Of a DNA stretch of 64,000 bases, positions 8,037-20,000 are shown piece by piece. The stretch's first letter is position 1; the number at the start of each line of letters is the position of its first letter. The stretch comes from an uncultured Saprospiraceae bacterium (GTDB taxonomy: Bacteria; Bacteroidota; Bacteroidia; Chitinophagales; Saprospiraceae), in contig CALMSO010000031.1 in NCBI GenBank assembly GCA_937872385.1, forward strand, positions 1-64,000, given 5' to 3'. A program made the position numbers and the translations under genes. The notes below the pieces were generated by a model. That model had not been told where the DNA came from. It did not search any database and saw only the letters and a program-made list of their open reading frames with translations.

Positions 8037-11000
8037 CTAAGGAGTTGCTCGTTTGATAATCTGAATTGCTGCTTTCTCACCTTTATTATTGGTCACTTCC
8101 AGCAAGTATGCTCCGGCTGCCAGCTCTGTGGCTTGCAGATTGAACGCTGTTTCATTATGGCCGCTGATTAATTTTTCCTTTTGCATCCACAATACCCGAC
8201 CGGCTACGTCCCGAATCGTAAAATGATATTCGTCCGGTTGTCGCACTTCGGTTACTACCGTTAGCTGCCGCAAGAAAGGATTCGGACGCACACTCACCTC
8301 GAAAGTAGCCACACTGAGGTTGTTGACATTGGTAGAAAGCAGCACCTGAATGTACTGCTCCCGGCTTTCCACTGCTTTGCAGCCATCGGCATCCACTACG
8401 CTCAAGGAGAGATTGTACAAACCTGGCGTTTGATATACATGGAATGCCTTTGGCTCGTGCTTCGTAATATCTGGCTCCACGGTCCAGGCGTATTCATAGC
8501 TCGGATGCACGTCTGCTATGGGTTCCAAAAACAGGGTATCGCCCGCTGTTATAGTCGTGTTAGGCGACACCATGAACGTAGCATCGGGCGCCTGAACCGA
8601 CAAGGGCACAACTACCCTTTCTGAAGCACAGCCGTCAAGCGTTGTTTCTACGAATAAGGTAATGGATTTTGTCACTTTTGGCAAATGATATAACTCACTC
8701 TCTGACAATAACTTACCATCCGAATCATACCAGCGGTAATTCGCGCCATCTCGATTGGACTGAGCGGCTATCCATACCTCCGTGCCCTGGCAAATCGGCT
8801 GCCCTCCGTTTAAGGAAACAGTAGGTGCGGGGATATAAACCTCCCGATTCGCTACCTGCACGCTGTCTTTGAATACTTGTCCGAGGCTATCCACAATTTC
8901 TACCCGGTATATGCCAGCGGCGAGCTGTTCAATATTCAAATCTGTGGCACCAGTACTCCATCGCACTTCATAAGGCGGTATGCCCCCCCGAATTTCCTCT
9001 ACCCGCGCCGTGCCGCTTTGGTCGGCAGCACAATTGACCGGTGTAGCACTCAGGGTCGCTTTGGGTTTTGAGCGGTTCTCAAAGAGATAGGTATTCAGCA
9101 ACGAGCCTTCTATTTTATTGCTAACAAAAGCTAAGTGCTCGCCGTGGTGATACACCTCGCTGCTGCTGGCGTCAAAAATGCGGAACTCCACGCGCTCTCC
9201 ACTGCGATTGGCATATACAAACAAGGTGACAACGTACTTGTCGAGTGGTTCTACGTATTGCAAAGCAGCCACTCCCCGGCATTCGCCATCTACAAAAGCA
9301 GCTACCATGCTCTGCTCGTCGAGCGCAAGTTCGCCGTCAATCCTTATTTCGGCTACAATAATCATAGACTGGGCAAAAGCCGCCGGATTAACTTTCCATG
9401 TAGCGGGATCGTTCATATCCACTTCCATGCTGCCCGTATCACCACTCTTTTCTTCTGCACGCTGTTTTTCCGTTTCGCCCGTCAAAGGTGCAGCGCCGGT
9501 GCTACCCGGAATCAGCCAGATAGAGGGCCCAGGCACTTGAATCTGATAAGCGCGATTGGGCTTCATGGTAGTTAAATTGCCTAACCAAAGACCCGGCGGA
9601 GTAGTAAACTGCGCCAACTCACCCACATTATTGTCGAATAAAGAGCGGGAAGTAAATATCTGAGCATTTTCGTTAGTTGGCAACAAGTTCAGTACTGTGT
9701 TAATCGGGCTGGCCACTTGACGCGGATAGCCTACGAAGTTCCAACCTTGCTGCAATTGCTGATTGGTATAAACGGCATTTCTACCCGTCACGCGAATACT
9801 ATCTTCTTCCGGATTGTTCCGATAGATAGCATAACCGCTGCTCACGTTCATGAGCGACAAGCCACCGGTGGACACCCAGCCAACTCCCGGCAAGAAAGAG
9901 GCCGAAGTGCTTTGGGTGCGTATAATGTCTCCATCTTCGCTATCTACCAGCTCTCGGAGTATCCGATTGACGTTCATATTGTTTTCACGCGAATTCAGCG
10001 AGAACCAGGTCCAACCACTTCCATTCACTGGAATGTAGCGCGCCTTATCGTAGAGAGAATCTACTTCGAGTAATATCGGATTCTGAACAGTACCTAATAC
10101 CGTAGCGGTTTGGTAACGAATGGTATCAATCGTGAGGCTCACCAAATGGGCATCGTACTCCATACCTTGGCTGGCGTCCCAAACACGGAACTCCACAGGC
10201 TTGCCGAGATCTGCCGGGCTATTGCCATAGACGGTCAGATAAGCCGCATAGGTATTATTACCCGCGTTGACTACATTGGCCACGCCTCTGATTTCATTGT
10301 CAATCCATGCGCTAATCAAGTCAAGGCTATCGGTAGAAGTTTGCGAATCACCCTCGTACTGCCAGTTGGCTACTAAGACCAATGGTTGCAAATCCGAAAA
10401 ATCAGCAGGATTCACGCGCCAGTTGGGTGGCTGTGCCGATACGCGCAGAATAATCGTTATAGCTGGTTGTCGCATTTGCCCGACTACATCCACTTCAATG
10501 GTTTCGGTGTAAGTGCCTACGGCCAATCCATTAGTATTCAACGTCAACGGTACTGGCAAGCCCTGATTGGGCACACTAATAGGCGAGGGGAAATTCAGCC
10601 AAGGCGCACCGCCTACGGAATTGAGGGTAGCAGCCACCGGCAGCCCGCCGTAAGTACTGAACAAGGTTGGGCTGATGATCCGTGTATCGTTTTGATACAT
10701 TTGCAATTCAATGGTAGAAGTGCCCCAGTAAAGCGGGTGCGTGACGACTACAAAATCCCAGCGAATGGTATCAATCTTGTTGCCGCTCAAATCGCGCACG
10801 TTGGCCAGCATAGCCAGCAGCGTGTCCCCGTCGAAGTTTTCGTAGGGCCCGATATTAAAAATCAGTTTGTTATTCAAACAGCTTGCTGTAGCTGGTATGC
10901 GCATCATATCTGACTGTCGGAAAAGGTAGAAGCTGGTATCAATAAACATAGGGCTATTGACCAATCCGCAATCAATATTTTTATTGAAAGTGACGGATAT

Positions 11001-14000
11001 TTCGTCCCCGATTTCGAGGCGCCCGTCGGCGGGCTGCGGCTGCCCGAATAACCCGATTCGCGTTCGATCTATCCTGCCGCGTATGGCATTGGAGAAAGTT
11101 CGCTGGTTGGGGCCGCAAAGTGCCACCGCTCGTATTTCGTACTCTCCGTCCGGATAGCGGGTAAAGTTGTCTGTAATATCCCAGATGAACGGGAAGGTAG
11201 GCTGCTGCCCCGGGAAGAAAGTCGTGTCATTATACATCTTGAGGGCATCCGCCGTCACGATAAAGTTAGGCGCACGATAGTCCGACAATGGAATATCTTC
11301 CCACTCGCTGCCACCGGCCAGCCTGCGATATTGCAATTTGACACTTTCCAGGATAGGATTGTCTGCTTTGTAATCTGCAATAAAAATAGGCATCGCTTCG
11401 CGGGAATCAGCAAGCAAGGGGTTGCGCCGATTGATTACCCAGTTATTGTTGGGTCTAACGATGGTCACTGGCGAGCAGGGATTTTGGAAAAATGCAGAGA
11501 CCGTGATGCATTTGGTTTGATCGAAAGTAATCGCCCCGTCGTAGCAGAAAGGATAAGCGCAAATCGTAATATTCGGATGCTCGTAGGCAACTAATCCTCG
11601 TTCGATGGTCAAGGGAATGGTCAAAGGTTGATTAGCTGGCATGAATACATACTGGTCTTCGCCAATGTAAGTACTGCCCAGTAACACGCGCGCGCCGTTC
11701 AGGTTGGTGGCATTATCCACATAAACCGACATATTTCGGGTTTCGTTGAAGGGGTTGCGGTTGGTTAGTTGCAGGAAGAATACGGCCGGCTCGTTGCCGG
11801 GTACTTCGTACTGAGTCTGATTAAAGAAAGTTGCTCCGGTATTCGGATCCACCAGCCGGATGTCAATATTGTCGCGGGCAATGGTTACATCTTCTACTGG
11901 ACAGCCGCTTCGGCCCCCGAAAGTAGAGAAGTAAGGCGTGTGATTTTGGGAAGCCCCCTGAATAACCGCCACGCTAAACTGGTCGCCCACGTCGTTATCC
12001 GTCAAGGTATAGCCAATATTGACTGTTCTTGACTCGGCTACTTTGCGCTCTTCCTCGATTTTATACATAAACGACACCTTGCCGCCCACGCTGGTTTTCA
12101 AATCAGCCACCTTGACTAATTTGCCCAGACCAAAGGGCGCCACTACGAAGGTAATATCGTCGCCAAAATCGAAGGACAAATCGAGATTTGTACCAAAATT
12201 GAACGAAGTGCCAAAACTCTTAGAGCTGGCTTGCGCTACGTCTATGGATTTGGAAATACTGGTGCCCCCTCCAAAAGTGATGTTCTCGGCTAATGGCCCG
12301 AAGAGCGCGTTGTACTGATTGTCCACATAGTCATCAATGCTGGTGCGGCTGCCATATTGCCATACGAGCGGCACGTTCGGGTTGGGGGTATTGTCCACCA
12401 GATTGCGAATGGCCGTACCGGCCGCATTGTACAGCCTGATTAGCTCGTCATTCCAGACAATTGTGCTCGGGTCGTTCATTTTGAACTCGCCTTTATCGTC
12501 GAAAGTACCAATTTTGGTACAGAACTGGTTTTTCCAGCCGGAAACTGCATTTTGAATATTTTGCGGCAGCACGCTATCCGGCGGCGTAGAGCACAACAGG
12601 AAGTGTGGCAGCGTTTTCAAATCGTGGTATTCCAGCACCTGCATCCAGTTGTCTTTGTAGGTATCCAACAGACTGAGCGCCTGCGCTTGGGTCAGGGTAG
12701 AATCATTTCTGGTGATTTGCAACTCGCCGGCTACTACCCGGGCGGAGTCCACTCTATATCCTTCAATGATATTTTCAATTTGCTCCACGGTGTAAATCCA
12801 AGTCGTATTGACGCTGTGTGGCGAGAAGCCCAGCCGGGTGGTTTGGAATACCGTATCGCAACCGGCGCGCAACTCTTGCACCAAGCCGTATTGCATACTC
12901 AAACCTACGCCGGCAATGACATCTGCCTTGCGGCCGATGCGGGTATCCGAGTCGGAGGTTGAGAGGGTCTGAGAGGTTGTTACTGAGTATTCCCAGCCGC
13001 GTCCTTGCTTGCCGCCGCCGCCGAGGGTCGCGTCAAATTTGAAGGAGCCGCCAACGCCGAAAATCTTGATTTCTTGATTGACATAGAACGTGGCACCGCC
13101 TTCTTCGCTTTGAGCAAAGGACACCGAGCCGGAGAAGGTTTCGCCGGTGCTGATGGTGCTGGAGCTACCGTCGCCTGGCGGGTCGCGCAAGATGAAGAGC
13201 GGAAACTGTACCTGGTCGTTGCGGGAAGGATTGACAATAATGTCGGTGCCGGGCACTGCCGATATCCCTTCTACAAAGATAGGCTGGACGATATTGCCGA
13301 GGAAATCATTGTTTTCTGAGAAATATTCAACGACCAGCCCTTGCAGGAATGGCTCCACCAGATTGGGGAAACCACCCAAAAATTCATAGACGGGGAAGCC
13401 GCCGATGCTGTCCACGTAAGGTATAATCACCGGATCGGTTTCGCTGGCAGCCGCGTTGATGATGCGCAAGTAGCCTTCTGATACGTCGCAATCCTGTCCG
13501 TTATGACTTTCGGATACGGTTATTTTGAGGCGCACTCTTTCGTCTTGTTCAATGATGGCTGCTTTGTTCGGATCGTCGCAGAAGAAGCGATTCAAGCCGC
13601 TGATAATATTGATATTGGGCGGTTTGTGATACACAAATTTTTGCTGCGTTAGGCTATCGAGTTGTAAAGGTGTCAGCGATCGAGCCGTATCTCTGTGGAT
13701 GGCAAACAGGTCGAGCATAGTTGGCCGATACTCCAGATAATCAAGCGCTTGCAAGTTTTGAATGGTCAAATTATTGACGCCGGTTACATTCAACACGAGG
13801 TCGAGCGGCGGCAGATTGGCAGTGACTTGCCCGGCGGTATTGGTTACAAAGGTTCTATCGTAGCAGCCATCAAGGGTGCGCGCCCGGATGCGGAACTGGC
13901 TGGCCGAGATGGGCAGCTCGCAGGCGTTTTGCACCAAAAGTTTGACCGGATAAGTAAGCGTATCGGTAAAGTCAAGCGTAGTTGTAATTGGGATGGTGGC

Positions 14001-17000
14001 TAAGTCTGCCATGTTGAACACGGACTGCCCCTCTGGCCGGAAGGCAAAGAAAATGGTATCGTTGCCGCCAGCGCCGCCTTGGAGTATTCTGAAATTATCA
14101 ATTTCAATTTTGATTTCTCTCAAATTGGCTTGAGCCGGGTCAATCACTACGCTATACTCGCCGTTTATATTGCTGGTCACCGAGCGGGTGCTGGTAGTGC
14201 CGTTCATGAAGGTAGAAACAGCGCTTACTCGTATGCTATCTAGCCCGCAGGGAATGCCCTCGCGCTGAATTTTGCCTTGCACGATGAAGGCAGTTTGGTC
14301 GAGGAACAAAATGGAAGACTGAATATTTTGCTGTGGTGTAAGGGTCACATCCACCATTTCTGGGTCGTAGGTATGTTTCGGGAAGAAAGGCACGACGCGG
14401 TAAGTCGCGCTGGAGTCGCCATAAAAAACAGACGGAATACTGAACCTGCCGTTCACGTCGCTCATACCAGTGTAGGTATAAAACTCTCCGTTTACCTCGC
14501 CATTGGCCGTGATGCGTACGCCTTGTACCGGGCTATTGCCGCGCAGGGTGCGCACCTCGCCGGCCAGCACACCATTGGCCCTTCTGAAGCCAGTATCGGC
14601 TTTGGTCAATGATAATTTTCCGGTATTGGATTTAACCGCTACGCTGTACGTATAAATTTGGCCGGGAATGCCGTCGGGGTCTAAGTAGAAATTGCGGAAG
14701 CCATCTACCGAAGCAATCAATTCGCCATCTCGATAGATATTGAATCCGTCAATATAAGATTTGTTCCCGCTGAACGTCCAGTCAATGCGTGTACCATTGC
14801 TGAGCGTGCCATCGGAGGCGGTTACATTATCAAGGCGATAATACCACAATTGATTCAGATCCGTAGAATAGAAGAACACCGCTCCTTTCCCATCGTGGTA
14901 AGGTGCTCCGATAATAATATCGTCTTTGGTCACATCCACCGCAAAACCGTAGGAATTACCGTTGGTGCCTATGCCATCTGGCATGGAAATGGTTTCTATA
15001 AATTCGTAGGTACTGCCGCTTCGCCTATACAAGAAGGCTAAGCCGGTGCGCACCGAATTGCTACCCGGCGCAAAATGGCCAGGCGCACCCACTACCAGGA
15101 ACTCGCCATTGGTAGCTACCGAAAAGCCAAAGCGATCGGCGTTGCTATTGTTGGGTAAGGCGGGCTGGTTAATCCGTTGTATCTGTTGCCATGTGCCATT
15201 GCTGTTTTCATAGACATACACTACGCCCGACTGGTTTTTGCGGTCTGCGCCCACTACCATAATATTACCAACAATATCAACCGAGATACCAAAGTTATCG
15301 CCGGACTGCTCGCCCATGATGGATTGCTGGAAGGCGAAATTGCCTGCATTACGACGATAAATGTCAATCAATCCGCGCACGTCTGTCACATCGGAAGCAG
15401 AGCCTGCAATGACGTAGGTATCGGATGCTGCCAGCGAAACGTATCGTTCGTTATTGCTCGGATTGGTATAATTTCCTTGCGGCGAAGCGCCATTATTGGC
15501 AAAATAATACACCTGCGCCGCTGACTCGATATTGACAAACATATTGACGTTGTTCACATCAGAAGTACCGATAGCTACATCCGCGCCAAAACGCAAATCC
15601 GTGGCCCCTATCTGCCAAGAATTTGTTAGTACGGGATTAAATCCGCCATTATAGAAGTAAACAAAGCCGGTATTAGGCCCCGTGCCATCCGATGCAGGTG
15701 CTCCCACTGCGCTCCGGTCGCCTACTATATCTACATCATAACCATATTGCTTGACACTACCGCCACCACCGATTCCATTTCGCCTTACCCAGGTGTCATT
15801 TGTCTTTTCGTACCAGGCTGCGTTACCTGCGCCTCCATTACTAAATGGTGCCCCCACTACCGCTTTGTTGCCATCCATAGCCACTGCCCAACCCACAGTA
15901 GCATTGGCCGCCGCGTCGGTAAATCGGTTAAAGGTTTGCTGTTGAATACCGGCAATGCCATTATCCGAAGCATAATCAGAATAATAGGTGGTATTGAAAA
16001 TAACTTTAAACGAGCGGATGCGATAAGTGGCGGGCATGGCATTATTGGCAATCATATTGACAATAGCCGTGTAGGAGCGCTTGCCTTTTCCAATGATTAG
16101 CGTGCCCTGACCGGGAATGTCTAATTCAAAGCCATCAATGGATACCCCTGGATTGTAAACCCAGGTCAAATCCACTGCATTGAAAACTGTGCCATCCGTT
16201 GCCATGAAATTGCTTGGAGTGGGCAGCATCGGATACATCCTGGTGCCAGCAGGTACTTTTACGGATTTGTACTCCTTGCCATCACGGATGCTGAAAGCCT
16301 GGATTTCATATTCGGTATCCAGGTTGGGGACTCCGTCCAAATCCCGATAATCCTTGAGTATCATTGCATCGAAAGTAGCGTCATATACGGTATCCATCAC
16401 TAAGATATTACCCATATTCAACGTCATCCGCATTTTAAATATATAATAACCGGTAACACCCGGTGCCTGATAACGGTAATTTACTTTCACATTGCCCACC
16501 GCTGCATCAACGGCTGAAGAGACATCATAGGGCGGTGCCAATGCTGGATAGGTAATAGTAGCCGCCGAGAATCGGGAGCTGTAAATCATATTTTCCCGCT
16601 TTAATCGGGCTACTACTTTATATTCGGATACAGCGCCAGGAAAACCTGCATAATCTTCATAAAAAGTGGTATCAAATGGCAACTGCGCAATCAAAGTGTC
16701 GTTCCGGAAAACCTCAAACCCTTCGCCAAAAACGGAGATGTAGTTCCAGTTGAGCCGAACATGATTCAGCTCGTAAGCCGGACTGACCAGGGCATCAACC
16801 GGCTTGGTAGCCACGAGGTTTTGCACCCGCGCTACGGCCGGATAATTGACTGTAACGGATTCTTTATTGGATTCAAAAATACCCGAATCGGTCAGTTTTA
16901 CAGCCGTCACGGTGTAGCGATACAGCTGGCCGGGCACCCCAGTAATATCTTCGTAAGCCAGCACACCACCTGTATTGACAATGGCAATCGGGTTGTCATT

Positions 17001-20000
17001 GCGAGAGATTAAATAATAGCGATGACTATCGTAAGGGTGGCTCCATTGCAGCAGTAGTTTATTCTGTGCATTGAGGGGCGTGGCAGTCAGGTTGGTCACC
17101 GGCTCCAGCACGGGGTAGGAAGCAGCAGCTGTACCATAGTTGGAAAAGATGCGGTCTGTCTCATTATCGAGGAAAGCACGCACCCGATAAGCATATAAAA
17201 TGCCCGGTACCCCTTTGGTATCGGTAAAAGTAAGCGGATCGCCCTTGGATACAGTGGCAATTAAGGTCGTGGAGCGATATACTTCAAAACCAGAATAATT
17301 GCTATTGCTGGTAGTCCAACTCACCACCACGCCCATATTAGAAGGCGATGGCGTAGCAGATACTTGCTTGATGGCTGCCAGAGGCGAAGGAATGGTAGGA
17401 AGTTCGTAATTGTCTATAAAATTGAGTGTATATTCTCGCGTGGTGCCAATAGTGACTACCTGCGGATTCACTGCGATGTTGCTATTGGGCGCCTGTACTT
17501 CCACCGAAATCATCAGATTGTTGATGTCCGGTACACTTTCAAAGCGATAATAACCGGTAGAATCGGTGAAGCGCTTGGCGTAATAATTGGTAGCGGTGGC
17601 CACCAGACAAACATTGGGCACGCCTTGCCCGCCCAGAGCAGTGATAACCTTTCCGCTAATTGCTTTCAGCGACCGGCGCATCCCTTCGGCTTTTACCTGC
17701 TGAGAGGTGTTCATCAGATAGCTTGTTTCGATCGCATACACATGACTGACGCCGGGCGTGGCATTATAATCGTAATAAGCGCGCAAGGTGGTGGGCAAAT
17801 TGGTAGCAATTGGCACACCGTCTCGGTAGATGGTAAAAGTAGAAAGCAAAAACGCCGGATATGTCCACGAAAGCTTGACGTGATCTGGTATATCGGTAGA
17901 AGCAATAAAGTTGGTAACCAATGGTGGGTTGTTGGGGCCAGCCAATGGCGTAGCAGAAGCCGTAGTGGGTGCTGAATAGTAGTACACCTCGTTAATCACG
18001 CGGAATGAACGTACCTGATAAGGCACTGCCGAGTTGAAAGGCGGATTGTTGATGTAATTTGTAAAATTATACACTCCTACGCCGGTCATACCAACCGAAT
18101 CGGGTGCGGCACCGCGCAAGATGACAAAACCGTCGTGATTGGTCGAGCTGTGCGCATTCCAAGCAAGGTCTATCATACCCTGCCCCGGTGTAGCTACTAA
18201 TCCCGTTGGGGCTAATACTGGCGGAAAAACACCCGACACCACAGGGCTGGATACCTCTTGTACCGCCGCTCCGTGCTCGATGTAGGAACTCACTCGGTAG
18301 TTGTAGCTCATGCCGGGTATCCCCGTTTTGTCTTCCAACATCACCATGCCAGCAGCTGGCGCAAAGGCTTTGAGTAAATAGCCAATTACTTCATCATTTC
18401 GATAGAGCTTGAATCCGGTGTAATTATAAGAAGGCATCAAATTGCCAGGCACCGTCCAGCTTATCCGCACCAAATCGCTCGCGGGTACGGGAGTCACCGC
18501 TACCCCCACCGGGGCAAGCAGCACTGGATAAGTAACTGCCGGCGCGACCAACGCCACCGATTCATAATCTACCTCCCCGAGGCTCCGATAAGCGGTAATA
18601 GCGTAAGTAACCGAGGCCCCAGGCGTACCTTCCAAATCGGTATAACTAAATACGCTATTGGCCAGATTGGCGATTTGTACCCCGTTTCTATAAATGCGAA
18701 AACCGGTAAAATTGGAAGAAGTGTGCGTCCAGTTGAGGTTGACAACTCCAAGCGCATTATCCGCTAAGGCGGTAAAAGTAGCCACCGGCGTCACGGCCGG
18801 GAAGACCGTAATCTGCTTCTGGGCTACAGTCGTAATTCTCTCCCCAGCAATGGCATAGGCAATCAGCCGATACTCATAATTCCACTCCGGAGTGCCGCCG
18901 AGGTCTTCAAAACTCATTACGGCACCATTGGCATCGTTGAGCCTGGCAATCAGCGTAGCTTCTCGATACAAGTTGAAATACGTGGTATCGGCAGTGGAGG
19001 TATAATCCCAACTGATGAGCACCTTATCGCTGGTAGGGTCGGGTGTCAGGGTATAATTCGTTATGTTTATGGCAAAAGTGCCCGGATCGTACCCTGTTCT
19101 GGCTAAGAAATCTACGTTGAGCCGCTTGGGCATGGACGGATTGAGTGTGATAGCGCGTGGATTGCTCAAAAACTCGCGCGTACCCTTGCTTACCCTCAGG
19201 GTAAAAACAGCTTCCACACCATAATATACATTGTCAAATTCATAGTACCCCGTGAAGTCGGTGAAGGTAGAATCCATCACCACCAAAGAATCTTGTACAA
19301 TAGCTTCCAACTTTACTTTGGCTCCAGCTATCGGAAAATCATCAATCCGAGTATATACCCTACCAGCAATTTTACCATTCACGGGCACCATACCCTGATC
19401 AAAATCTCGAACAGTAATAACGTTGCCAGTCGCTAATTCTATGCTGTAAGTGCTATTGAAACCGTAAATGGGATTGGTATCAGCATAACTGGTAGCCGTA
19501 TTGGGCAAGGTGGCAATCAATACGCCGTTGCGTCGAATAATAATTTGCGTACAAAAAGCCGCCACGTTATTCCAGGTAAGTTCTACCTTATCGGCAAAAG
19601 TATTATCCGTAGCATTAAGCCCGATATCATAAGTGCTGCCCGGATCGCACACTTGTGCATAAGCCGTATTAAAAACCGTACTGAAAGTTTCTATACAATA
19701 GTTATAATTAGCTCCATTGACAATACTATTAGCCGCCGTGGCTCGGTAAGCATCAATATAAGTAAAAGTGGTATCAATAGTTTGGGTGCCGGAGATAATA
19801 GCAATAATAGCGCCATCCCGATAAATCCGAAATCGGGAAGATAGCTTAGAGTTATTTTTCCAGCTTATAGTAATGGATTCTGGGCGCGTGGCATCGCTCG
19901 CCGTTACTAAAGTCGGTGCCTGAAAAGCTAAGGTAGTACCCGTCAGATTTCGGGTCGTACAATTGGCGGCAAGCACAGGCGAGCCATCGCCTATTTGCAG

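Noticed and set aside
12980..13237. Open frames inside the giant genes on either strand
   Set aside because: They lie in other frames of long, intact coding sequences with clear domains and carry no family signature.
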